Origin: JBDRNE01 sp043812935
GTDB lineage: Bacteria > Omnitrophota > Gorgyraeia > Tantalellales > Tantalellaceae
Length of the DNA: 18,942 nucleotides
Direction of reading: 5' to 3'
NCBI GenBank assembly: GCA_043812935.1
Contig: JBDRLO010000037.1
Location: 1 to 18,942 of the forward strand
Part shown: positions 1 to 5,302 of the stretch, one piece after another
How positions within the stretch are numbered: position 1 is the stretch's first letter
Layout of the letters: each line of letters begins with the position of its first letter
The notes under the pieces: generated by a model
Seen by the model: only the letters and a program-made list of their open reading frames with translations
What the model was told of the DNA's origin: nothing
Database searches by the model: none
Made by a program: the position numbers and the translations under genes

Positions 1-193
1 GACATGGTGGGTTATGATGTTTACGGGGAATACCGGAGATCCTACAATTATCGGAAAAATGTATTATATAGGATATTCAATTAGTCCTATTGGTAGTGTA
101 ATCGGCGCGGTGTATGGTTTTTTTGATATAGGTATATTTTGTGCTATTTTCGCGCTTTTGTATAATAAGATTGCCGGAAAATCGGGAAATTAA
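1..193 (+). CDS. C-terminal part of a small holin-like membrane protein (5' end outside window)
   Basis: The reading frame is open from base 2 to the TAA at 191-193 and gives 63 residues. These show a hydrophobic start (TWWVMMF), a polar loop (GNTGDPTIIGKMY) and then two hydrophobic stretches around GYSISPIGSVIGAVYGFFD and IGIFCAIFALLYNKI. The pattern of a short loop, then GY-S-P-x-GS-x-IG, then a GF-D turn and an ALLYNK end resembles small proteins that databases label 'bacteriophage holin' in Omnitrophota-like and related genomes. That label is by resemblance and does not show phage lysis activity. The protein is probably an inner-membrane protein of roughly 80-90 residues whose N-terminus lies upstream of the window. 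No phage genes are nearby, so a housekeeping membrane role is at least as likely. Confidence 0.6.
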   Translation, partial: TWWVMMFTGNTGDPTIIGKMYYIGYSISPIGSVIGAVYGFFDIGIFCAIFALLYNKIAGKSGN

Positions 194-238
194 AGTAGCA
201 TAAAACACTTTTTAACCAACAAGAATGAAAGGGACGAT

Positions 239-592
239 ATGAATAGAGGAATACGTGCCGCTGTTGTCGTTATAGTAATTTTGTCTTTATGCGGCAATGT
301 TTTTGCCGGAGATTATTCATCCAAAGACGGGAGCAAAGTAAGCGGGCAGGATTTGGGGTTTGGAGATTATTTTTCAGCGAAAGGTGTAAGGGCAAAGGGA
401 CAGGATTTTACAGACGGAGATTATTTTTCAGAACAAGGCGTGCGTGCGCCTGATCAGGGATTAGGTTCGGGGGATTATTTTTCGATGAAAGGCGAAAGAG
501 TTAAAAGCGGGATGGACGAAGGCGTTAATGCCCCAAAAGAAGAGAACCCCTCTAACATAATTGACAAAAAGGGCGACATGTTAGTGGATTAG
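239..592 (+). CDS. Secreted protein with four 18-residue GDYFS repeats, function unknown
   Basis: This gene encodes 117 residues. Residues 1-23 form a typical Sec signal peptide: MNRGIR, a hydrophobic core VVVIVILSLCG, and the cleavage motif VFA before G24. The mature part is four tandem units of exactly 18 residues at 24-41, 42-59, 60-77 and 78-95. Each starts GDYFS (GDYSS in the first), followed by a KG-VRA-type stretch and, in units 1-3, a G-Q-D or D-Q-G element. The tail (96-117) is hydrophilic and acidic. LSLC is not a good lipobox, because Leu sits at -1, so the protein is probably periplasmic or exported rather than a lipoprotein. A purine-rich ribosome-binding site (GAAAGGGA) lies just before the ATG. 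I do not recognise the family and assign no function. The neighbours are also envelope proteins. Confidence 0.8.
   Translation: MNRGIRAAVVVIVILSLCGNVFAGDYSSKDGSKVSGQDLGFGDYFSAKGVRAKGQDFTDGDYFSEQGVRAPDQGLGSGDYFSMKGERVKSGMDEGVNAPKEENPSNIIDKKGDMLVD
308..523 (+). repeat. Four in-frame 54-bp tandem repeats
   Basis: Four 54-bp units start at 308, 362, 416 and 470 and encode the 18-residue GDYFS repeats. The best conserved DNA is the first 15 bases of each unit (GGAGATTATTTTTCA-like). The rest has diverged, with both synonymous and amino-acid changes, so the array is not a recent expansion. Confidence 0.85.
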
Positions 593-625
593 CATTTTTA
601 ACGTGCTGTTTAGAGGAGAAACAAG

Positions 626-1108
626 ATGATTCGAAACGGAAGTTGGAGATACAAAAATATAATAATTTCAGGCAGTGTAGCGGTATGTTTTGCTGTTGGT
701 TCGTTTTGGGCTGAAGCCCGGATTGAAGAGGAGGAAGAAAATTTTCAGGAACAACGCGAGGATTCCGCAAAAGATGTTGATAAAAAATTGGATGCGGTAA
801 TAAATGTCCTGAAAACCGTGCAGAAAGAAGTAAAAGAGCTGAAAAAATCCGAGGAAGAAGATAATGCCCAAACTCAAAAACCGGAAACCCAGAAAAACTG
901 GGCGCAAAAATTTAAAAAATCTGTTACGCGGACAAAGAAACTTTTAGTCGAAATCCAGAAAACTATTGAATCTTTTTCTGAAGAGGAAGAGAACGTTGAG
1001 GTTATGGATGATGAACAATTAAAATGGACACAGGATATGGATGAAAAACTGGATAAGACAATTGAAGCGATAAACATTATTAGAGAAGAGTTAAAAGAAA
1101 ACAATTAA
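626..1108 (+). CDS. Secreted acidic coiled-coil protein, function unknown
   Basis: This gene encodes 160 residues, with AGAGGAG at 612-618 before the ATG. A basic N-terminus (R3, R8, K10) is followed by a hydrophobic segment at about 11-29 and a signal-peptidase I-like AEA before R32, so the protein is probably exported; an uncleaved anchor is possible. The rest is almost wholly charged. Residues 35-48 are Glu-rich, and from about 48 to the end there are heptad-like helical stretches (DVDKKLDAVINVLKTVQKEV, TKKLLVEIQKTIESF, DEKLDKTIEAINIIREEL) typical of coiled coils. An internal segment around 80-95 rich in Gln, Lys and Thr may be a flexible break. It lies 33 bp after the repeat protein and 37 bp before the AsmA-like gene, in the same direction, so the three may be cotranscribed. 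No family is recognised. Confidence 0.75.
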   Translation: MIRNGSWRYKNIIISGSVAVCFAVGSFWAEARIEEEEENFQEQREDSAKDVDKKLDAVINVLKTVQKEVKELKKSEEEDNAQTQKPETQKNWAQKFKKSVTRTKKLLVEIQKTIESFSEEEENVEVMDDEQLKWTQDMDEKLDKTIEAINIIREELKENN

Positions 1109-1145
1109 TAATAAATTAAATGTTTTTAGCGGGAAAGGAAGCTAA

Positions 1146-1955
1146 ATGAAAAAAGCAATGAGGATTTTACTATATGTGGTTTTAATTCTAGTTGTTATTT
1201 CTTTTAGTAAAGATGCGATTATTCAGTTTGCGGTTGAACATGCTGTTGAAAAAGTAACAGGGCTGCAGCTTAAAATGTCAAAATTTCGATTTGGAATCGT
1301 AAAACCTATTTTAGCAATAAGCAATTTACGGATGTATAATCCGAAAGGCTATCCTGACAGGATAATGCTTGATGTGCCTGAAATCTATATTAATTATGAT
1401 TTCGCGGCGTTATTAAAAAAAGAAGTACATCTTCAGGAGATGAAAATACACCTTAAAGAGCTCGTTGTTGTAAAAAACAAGGAAGGTGAAGTGAACCTTG
1501 ATTCGTTGAAAATTGTTAAAGAGAGCGGCAGTACGAAGAAAAGTTCACAGAAAAAAAAGAAATCGATATTACAGATAGATACGCTTGACTTAAAGATCGG
1601 GAAAGCTTTTTATAAAGATTATTCAAAAGGCGTCCCCCCGGAAGTAAAAGAATTTGATATTAACATTGATGAAAGCTACCATAATATACAGGATTTAAAA
1701 GGCGTGATAAGTCTTATTATGGCAAAAACGCTTGCGAAGACAACCATAGCAAAACTTGCTAATTTTGAAATTGATAAGCTAAAAGATAATCTTACACAGG
1801 TCTTATTGTCAGCTAAGAACATGGCGCCCGTAAAAAATTTATCAGAAGTTAAGGGTGTGTTTGAAGGGATGAGCGCGTCTTTGGGGCAGGCTTTTGTTGA
1901 TTCTCTTGAAAGCGGCAAAGCTGAAGAAGAAAAGAACAGACAGGTTTCTGACTGA
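1146..1955 (+). CDS. AsmA-like membrane-anchored envelope protein
   Basis: This gene encodes 269 residues, with AAAGGAAG at 1134-1141 as its ribosome-binding site. Residues 5-20 form a single N-terminal transmembrane helix. Residues 27-124 follow the AsmA/TamB N-terminal pattern: an amphipathic helix ending VTGLQLKM, strands with an 'isNLRMYNPKGYPDR' step, then VPEIYINYDFAALL, a hydrophilic VHLQEMKIHLKELVVVKN segment and a GEVNLDSLK turn. A Lys/Ser-rich linker at 126-139 separates a second beta-strand stretch (ILQIDTLDLKIGKAFYKDYS) from a helical C-terminus. Proteins of this type span the periplasm and are linked to outer-membrane lipid or protein homeostasis. The protein is much shorter than classical AsmA, so it may represent only the N-terminal chorein-like part. 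The family assignment is by pattern. The exact role is unknown. Confidence 0.65.
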   Translation: MKKAMRILLYVVLILVVISFSKDAIIQFAVEHAVEKVTGLQLKMSKFRFGIVKPILAISNLRMYNPKGYPDRIMLDVPEIYINYDFAALLKKEVHLQEMKIHLKELVVVKNKEGEVNLDSLKIVKESGSTKKSSQKKKKSILQIDTLDLKIGKAFYKDYSKGVPPEVKEFDINIDESYHNIQDLKGVISLIMAKTLAKTTIAKLANFEIDKLKDNLTQVLLSAKNMAPVKNLSEVKGVFEGMSASLGQAFVDSLESGKAEEEKNRQVSD

Positions 1956-1968
1956 ACAAAGATATTAG

Positions 1969-1996
1969 TTGACAAGATGTGGTAAAACTGTATATT
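1969..1996 (+). promoter_or_regulatory. Sigma-70-type promoter for tRNA-Gly
   Basis: A perfect -35 TTGACA at 1969-1974 is followed after 16 bp by TATATT at 1991-1996 (one mismatch to TATAAT). The predicted start near 2003 gives a leader of about 33 nt before the tRNA. It begins 14 bp after the upstream stop codon, so the tRNA does not depend on transcription of the envelope genes. Confidence 0.75.
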
Positions 1997-2035
1997 ATTT
2001 TCTGTTGTGCTTTTATTTGTTTCAATGTTTTTTAT

Positions 2036-2109
2036 GCGAGCGTAGCACAATGGCAGTGCAGAAGCCTTCCAAGCTTCCTACGTGGGTTCGATCCCCATCG
2101 CTCGCTCCA
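2036..2109 (+). tRNA. tRNA-Gly (anticodon UCC)
   Basis: The cloverleaf is complete. The acceptor is GCGAGCG at 2036-2042 pairing with CGCTCGC at 2099-2105, the discriminator is T2106 and the encoded CCA is 2107-2109. The anticodon stem GAAGC/GCTTC encloses loop CTTCCAA, giving anticodon TCC at 2068-2070. The T-arm is TGGG-TTCGATC-CCCA-like. It decodes GGA and GGG. It is flanked by its own promoter and terminator, so it is a monocistronic transcription unit. In E. coli a tRNA-Gly also lies upstream of tufB, so the position is conserved even though here it is separated from tRNA-Thr. Confidence 0.95.
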
Positions 2110-2114
2110 TTACT

Positions 2115-2172
2115 AATTTACAAAAAGAGCCTTTTGGAGTATTTTCAAAAGGCTCTTTTTGTAAATTTTTTT
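2115..2172 (+). terminator. Intrinsic terminator after tRNA-Gly
   Basis: A perfect 22-bp inverted repeat (2115-2136 with 2146-2167, loop 2137-2145) has the GC-rich core AGAGCC/GGCTCT. It is flanked by A-runs on the left and a T-run at 2166-2172 on the right. The A-tract/T-tract symmetry would also allow it to end transcription arriving from the opposite strand. It isolates the tRNA-Gly unit from the tuf promoter that follows 71 bp later. Confidence 0.85.
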
Positions 2173-2242
2173 GATCTGAGTAAATGGAAAATTACAAAAA
2201 AATTATATGTTAAGAATTTTTTCAAAAAAGTTAATTTAATTC

Positions 2243-2270
2243 TTGACATAAAAAACTTTTTTGATACAAT
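2243..2270 (+). promoter_or_regulatory. Sigma-70-type promoter for tRNA-Thr and tuf
   Basis: TTGACA at 2243-2248 is followed after 16 bp by TACAAT at 2265-2270. Transcription would start near 2277, giving a leader of about 150 nt before tRNA-Thr. That leader opens with a small hairpin (ATCTC 2283-2287 with GAGAT 2297-2301) and contains a distant AAACCTC/GAGGTTT pair (2312-2318 with 2371-2377). No known riboswitch core is visible. This is the clearest promoter for the whole downstream cluster. Confidence 0.75.
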
Positions 2271-2425
2271 CTATACTCCGACATCTCAGAATATTAGAGA
2301 TATAAATAATAAAACCTCTATACCAAGCTGGCTTATGAAAAATAAAAGAAATAAAAGTCAAGCGCAGGGGGAGGTTTAGTGTCATTTTAAGGCGTACGAC
2401 GTGAATTGTTTTTAAAAGAAAGGTG

Positions 2426-2501
2426 GCCCATGTAGCTCAGCTGGTAGAGCACATCCATGGTAAGGATGGGGTCGCCGGTTCGATTCCGGCCGTGGGCTCC
2501 A
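2426..2501 (+). tRNA. tRNA-Thr (anticodon GGU)
   Basis: The acceptor GCCCATG at 2426-2432 pairs with CGTGGGC at 2491-2497 with one T-G wobble. The discriminator is T2498 and the encoded CCA is 2499-2501. The D-arm is GCTC/GAGC and the anticodon stem CATCC/GGATG encloses ATGGTAA, giving anticodon GGT at 2459-2461. The T-arm is GCCGG-TTCGATT-CCGGC. It decodes ACC and ACU. It lies upstream of tuf, as thrT does before tufB in E. coli, and probably shares a primary transcript with tuf. Confidence 0.95.
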
Positions 2502-2771
2502 GCCTTCGCCGAACTATTACAAGAGCGCAGTGGGCTATGGCTGGCAAGCCCCTCATTTTTTATGGACGCGAAAAATGAGACCGAGAATACGGCGAATAGG
2601 AATACCAGCGGTCAATGATAAACGAATGCAAACCAGCAGAAAATGGGGTAAGCGCTATTTTCAAACAAAGACACGGTTTGATTTAAGGGGTAAATTGGAA
2701 ATAAATTTTTTAAAATAGATTGGTATAAAAAAAGAAGGCAAATAGTTTTTTAAGAAAATAATCGCAAGGCT
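2502..2771 (+). other. Intergenic segment between tRNA-Thr and tuf, no convincing gene
   Basis: About 270 bases without a supported gene. A hairpin GGGCT (2532-2536) with AGCCC (2547-2551), four bases before a run of six T (2556-2561), could be a weak terminator or attenuator separating the tRNA from tuf. CCAGCC at 2499-2504 can alternatively pair with GGCTGG at 2539-2544, which would involve the tRNA 3' end. A frame opening with GTG at 2530 (62 codons) has no ribosome-binding site and an unnatural composition. The first ~80 bases look different from their surroundings and may belong to a dispersed repeat, which cannot be tested from one window. Confidence 0.4.
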
Positions 2772-2783
2772 AAGGAGGGAAAA

Positions 2784-3980
2784 ATGGCCAAACAGAAATT
2801 TGAGAGAACAAAACCGCATTTAAACATAGGAACGATAGGGCATGTAGACCATGGCAAGACAACGTTGACAGCGGCGATAACAATGTATCTGGCGAACAAA
2901 GGCCAGGCAGAAGCGAGAGCGTTTGATACGATAGATAAAGCGCCGGAAGAAAAAGAAAGAGGAATAACAATAGCGGTAGCGCACGTAGAATATGAGACGC
3001 CGAAACGGCACTACGCGCATATAGATTGTCCGGGTCACGCGGATTATATTAAGAACATGATAACTGGAGCGGCACAGATGGATGGAGCGATATTGGTAGT
3101 ATCAGCAGCAGATGGCCCGATGCCGCAGACAAGAGAACACATACTTTTGGCAAGACAGGTAAACGTACCGGCGATAGTAGTATGTTTAAACAAAGTGGAT
3201 ATGGTAGACGATGCGGAATTGTTGGATCTTGTGGAATTGGAAGTAAGAGAATTGTTGAACAAATATGAGTTTCCCGGGGATGACACGCCGATAATCAAGG
3301 GGAGCGCGCTGAAAGCGATGCAATCTGGAGGAGCGTTAGACAGTGCGGATTGTAAGTTTATAGATGAGTTGATGGAAGCGGTAGACAATTTTATTCCGAC
3401 ACCAGCGAGAGATATAGATAAACCGTTTTTAATGCCGTTAGAAGATGTATTCAGCATAACGGGAAGAGGAACGGTAGGAACCGGAAGGATAGAAAGAGGG
3501 CAGGTAAAGGTAGGCGAAGAAATCGAAATAGTAGGATTAGGAGATACGAAGAAAACGACGGTGACGGGAGTGGAAATGTTTCGGAAGCTGTTGGATTCAG
3601 GGCAGGCAGGAGACAACGTAGGAGTGCTGTTAAGAGGAGTGGAAAAGAAAGATCTGATGAGAGGGCAGGTATTGGCAGCGCCGGGATCAATTACGCCGCA
3701 TACGAAGTTTAAGGCGGAAGTATACATATTGAGCAAAGAAGAAGGCGGAAGGCATACCCCGTTTTTTAATGGATACCGACCGCAGTTTTACATAAGGACA
3801 ACAGATGTAACCGGAGTAGTGAAACTGGCAGAAGGAGTAGAGATGGTAATGCCGGGAGACAATGTAACGGTAGAGGTAGAATTGATAACGCCGGTAGCAT
3901 TGGAGAAAGAATTAAGGTTTGCGATAAGAGAAGGCGGGCACACGGTAGGAGCAGGAGTAATCGCGGAGATAATAGCGTAG
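2784..3980 (+). CDS. tuf: Translation elongation factor EF-Tu, first copy
   Basis: EF-Tu is the GTPase that delivers aminoacyl-tRNA to the ribosomal A site. The protein has 398 residues, a normal full length. All G motifs are present: GHVDHGKT (19-26), Thr62 in RGITI, DCPGH (81-85), NKVD (136-139) and GSALKA. Domain 2 (GRGTVGTGRIERG) and domain 3 (GGRHTPFF, GYRPQFY, REGGHTVGAGV) are intact. Switch I reads IAVAHVEY where E. coli has INTSHVEY. The start is fixed by a near-perfect AAGGAGGG at 2772-2779, four bases before the ATG. It follows tRNA-Thr, the classic tuf context. Codon use differs from the neighbours: 23 of 29 Ile codons are ATA by hand count, Val is mostly GTA and Arg mostly AGA. 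A second copy starts at 18826. Confidence 0.98.
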   Translation: MAKQKFERTKPHLNIGTIGHVDHGKTTLTAAITMYLANKGQAEARAFDTIDKAPEEKERGITIAVAHVEYETPKRHYAHIDCPGHADYIKNMITGAAQMDGAILVVSAADGPMPQTREHILLARQVNVPAIVVCLNKVDMVDDAELLDLVELEVRELLNKYEFPGDDTPIIKGSALKAMQSGGALDSADCKFIDELMEAVDNFIPTPARDIDKPFLMPLEDVFSITGRGTVGTGRIERGQVKVGEEIEIVGLGDTKKTTVTGVEMFRKLLDSGQAGDNVGVLLRGVEKKDLMRGQVLAAPGSITPHTKFKAEVYILSKEEGGRHTPFFNGYRPQFYIRTTDVTGVVKLAEGVEMVMPGDNVTVEVELITPVALEKELRFAIREGGHTVGAGVIAEIIA

Positions 3981-4206
3981 AATAGTTAACCGGTTCTTCG
4001 GCGTAGTCGCTTTGCGACTTTGCTCAGGATCAAAATACAACAAAATTGAATTTTGGTTAGCCGGTTGGTTGATGTGGGGACAGGGTTTGCCTTGTCCGTT
4101 ATGGTGAATATAAGATATCGTAGGGGAGGGCGTTGCGTCCTCTCGTAATAACCGGCATGTTACCGGAAACTTAAATAACTAAAAAGAGACGACTTGCGAG
4201 GATAAA
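3981..4206 (+). repeat. tuf-rpmG spacer with three hairpins and a probable dispersed repeat
   Basis: This 226-bp gene-free gap contains (i) AGTCGC/GCGACT at 4005-4019 with a TTT loop, inside a stretch reading TTCTTCGG...TTTGCTCAGGATC that resembles intergenic repeats of the 'CTTCGACTTCGCTCAGGA' type common in many uncultivated bacteria; (ii) an 8-bp stem with one G-T pair at 4078-4097, loop TTTG; and (iii) a 9-bp stem with two G-T pairs at 4124-4144, loop TTG. None has a good T-run, so none is a classical terminator, although they may block 3' exonucleases. A TTGCCT (4087-4092), 16 bp, TATAAG (4109-4114) pair is a possible weak promoter for rpmG. Confidence 0.55.
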
Positions 4207-4374
4207 ATGGCAAAGAAAAAAGGAGCGACGGAGATAATAACTTTGCAGTGTGAAACCTGTAAACGTCGTAACTATACAACAAAAAAGAATAAGAAAAAAA
4301 ACCCGGATCGTTTGGAGCGAGCTAAGTATTGCAGGTTCGATAGAAAGCATACTGTGCACAAAGAAATTAAATAG
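4207..4374 (+). CDS. rpmG: 50S ribosomal protein L33
   Basis: This 55-residue protein is an L33 of the large subunit, near the tRNA exit site. The sequence has the family pattern: a basic N-terminus, CETC at 15-18, RRNYTTKKNKKKNPDRLE, then KYC (C42) and RKHTVHKE. Zinc-binding members have two CxxC knuckles. Here the second reads C42-R-F-D45, so one cysteine is replaced by Asp. GAGGA at 4198-4202 is the ribosome-binding site. The TAG stop (4372-4374) overlaps the first two bases of tRNA-Trp. The gene is at its usual place between tuf and secE. Confidence 0.93.
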   Translation: MAKKKGATEIITLQCETCKRRNYTTKKNKKKNPDRLERAKYCRFDRKHTVHKEIK

Positions 4375-4448
4375 GAGAGTAGCTCAATTGGCAGAGCACC
4401 GGTCTCCAAAACCGGGGGTTGCAGGTTCGAGGCCTGTCTCTCCTGCCA
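4373..4448 (+). tRNA. tRNA-Trp (anticodon CCA)
   Basis: The acceptor AGGAGAG at 4373-4379 pairs with CTCTCCT at 4438-4444. The discriminator is G4445 and the encoded CCA is 4446-4448. The D-arm is GCTC/GAGC and the anticodon stem CCGGT/ACCGG encloses CTCCAAA, giving anticodon CCA at 4406-4408. The T-stem GCAGG/CCTGT has one wobble. The location between rpmG and secE is conserved in many bacteria. Its 5' end shares A4373 and G4374 with the rpmG stop codon, so RNase P cleavage for this tRNA necessarily cuts the rpmG message within its stop codon. Confidence 0.95.
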
Positions 4449-4516
4449 GGAGAAAAAGTGTTATTTAAATATTTGTTGTTTTTGATGAAATTTAAAAATT
4501 TTAATCGCAGGTGAAT

Positions 4517-4711
4517 ATGTTAAAAATTGGAAAATTTGTAAGCCAGGTTAAAACAGAGATGCAGAAAGTTGCTTGGCCTTCGAGGCCGGAACTTATTGGT
4601 TCCACTGTAATTGTACTGGTATCAACACTGTTGTTGTCTCTTTATATAGGTATATGTGATATGTTTTTTTCACGTTTCGTAAATTTATTAGTAAGCGGGG
4701 TTTTTAAATGA
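4517..4711 (+). CDS. secE: Preprotein translocase subunit SecE
   Basis: SecE stabilises the SecY channel in the inner membrane. The protein is 64 residues from ATG 4517, the short single-helix form found in most bacteria outside the gammaproteobacteria. It has the conserved amphipathic segment ending EMQKVAWPSRPEL (the KV-WPS signature) and one transmembrane helix (STVIVLVSTLLLSLYIGICDMFF). A GTG at 4511 would add two residues. I prefer the ATG because AGGTG at 4509-4513 overlaps the GTG and can serve as a ribosome-binding site for the ATG. The TGA overlaps the nusG start as ATGA, so translation is probably coupled. Confidence 0.95.
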   Translation: MLKIGKFVSQVKTEMQKVAWPSRPELIGSTVIVLVSTLLLSLYIGICDMFFSRFVNLLVSGVFK

Positions 4712-5238
4712 CAAAATGGTATGTAGTGCATACGGCAACCGGAAGAGAATACACGGTCAAGAAATCGCTTGAAAAACAGCTTGCGGAAGATCCGGCGAAA
4801 AAGGAACTTGTAAAGCGTGTATTGATACCGACTGAAAAAGTTTCGGAGATTCGGCAGGGAGAAAAACGTATCTCTGAAAGAAAATTTTTCCCCGGATATA
4901 TTTTAATTGAAATGGAACTGAATGATAAAAGCTGGTATTTGATAAAAAATACCCCGGGTGTTACAGGATTTGTCGGAACGAAAACCAGGCCGGTTTCTTT
5001 AGCGGAAGAAGAGGTTGAGGAGATATTAAAACAGACAAAGGAAGCAAAAGAAAAGCCGGTACCAAAAATAATGTTTAAGCCTGGACAGGCTGTTCGGGTT
5101 AAAGAAGGGCCTTTTAAGAATTTTTCAGGAACGATTGAAGATTCTAATATTGAAAAAGGTAAAATTAAAGTGATGATTTCAATATTTGGCAGGCCGACTC
5201 CTGTAGAATTAGAGGCCTGGCAGATAGAAAAAGTTTAA
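4708..5238 (+). CDS. nusG: Transcription termination/antitermination factor NusG
   Basis: NusG binds the RNA polymerase clamp, suppresses pausing, and links polymerase to Rho or the ribosome. The protein has 176 residues, a standard length. The N-terminal NGN domain is clear (KWYVVHTATGREYTVKKSLE, then a RVLIPTEKVSEIRQGEK stretch, KFFPGYILIEMELND and WYLIKNTPGVTGFVG). The C-terminal KOW domain is also complete (PGQAVRVKEGPFKNFSGTIE and FGRPTPVELEAWQIEKV). The ATG overlaps the secE stop by four bases and has only a weak ribosome-binding site, consistent with coupled translation. No insertion such as domain II of Aquifex or Thermotoga NusG is present. Confidence 0.97.
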   Translation: MTKWYVVHTATGREYTVKKSLEKQLAEDPAKKELVKRVLIPTEKVSEIRQGEKRISERKFFPGYILIEMELNDKSWYLIKNTPGVTGFVGTKTRPVSLAEEEVEEILKQTKEAKEKPVPKIMFKPGQAVRVKEGPFKNFSGTIEDSNIEKGKIKVMISIFGRPTPVELEAWQIEKV

Positions 5239-5302
5239 TGTTTTTGTGCCGCGTGATGCGGAAAGTTTTTACAGTTGAAGATAACATAGAAGGATTACCA
5301 TC

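Noticed and set aside
1..193. Prophage remnant suggested by the holin-like gene
   Set aside because: No endolysin, tail, capsid or integrase gene is present, and the neighbours are envelope and translation genes. The holin label alone is not evidence for a prophage.
1969..2379. Open frame of 136 codons spanning tRNA-Gly, its terminator and the next promoter
   Set aside because: It runs straight through a complete tRNA and a strong terminator and has no ribosome-binding site at its start.
2271..2425. Possible riboswitch or T-box in the 150-nt leader before tRNA-Thr
   Set aside because: Only a 5-bp hairpin and one distant 7-bp pairing are present. There is no T-box sequence, anti-terminator or known aptamer core.
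2530..2718. 62-codon frame between tRNA-Thr and tuf
   Set aside because: It starts at GTG with no ribosome-binding site, contains a terminator-like hairpin, and its Arg/Lys/Trp-rich translation matches no family I recognise. Several frames in this stretch are open by chance.
3044..3736. 230-codon frame on the minus strand inside tuf
   Set aside because: It is a shadow of the purine-ending codon bias of tuf, which removes stops from the opposite strand. The protein is Ser/Thr/Pro-rich without domains.
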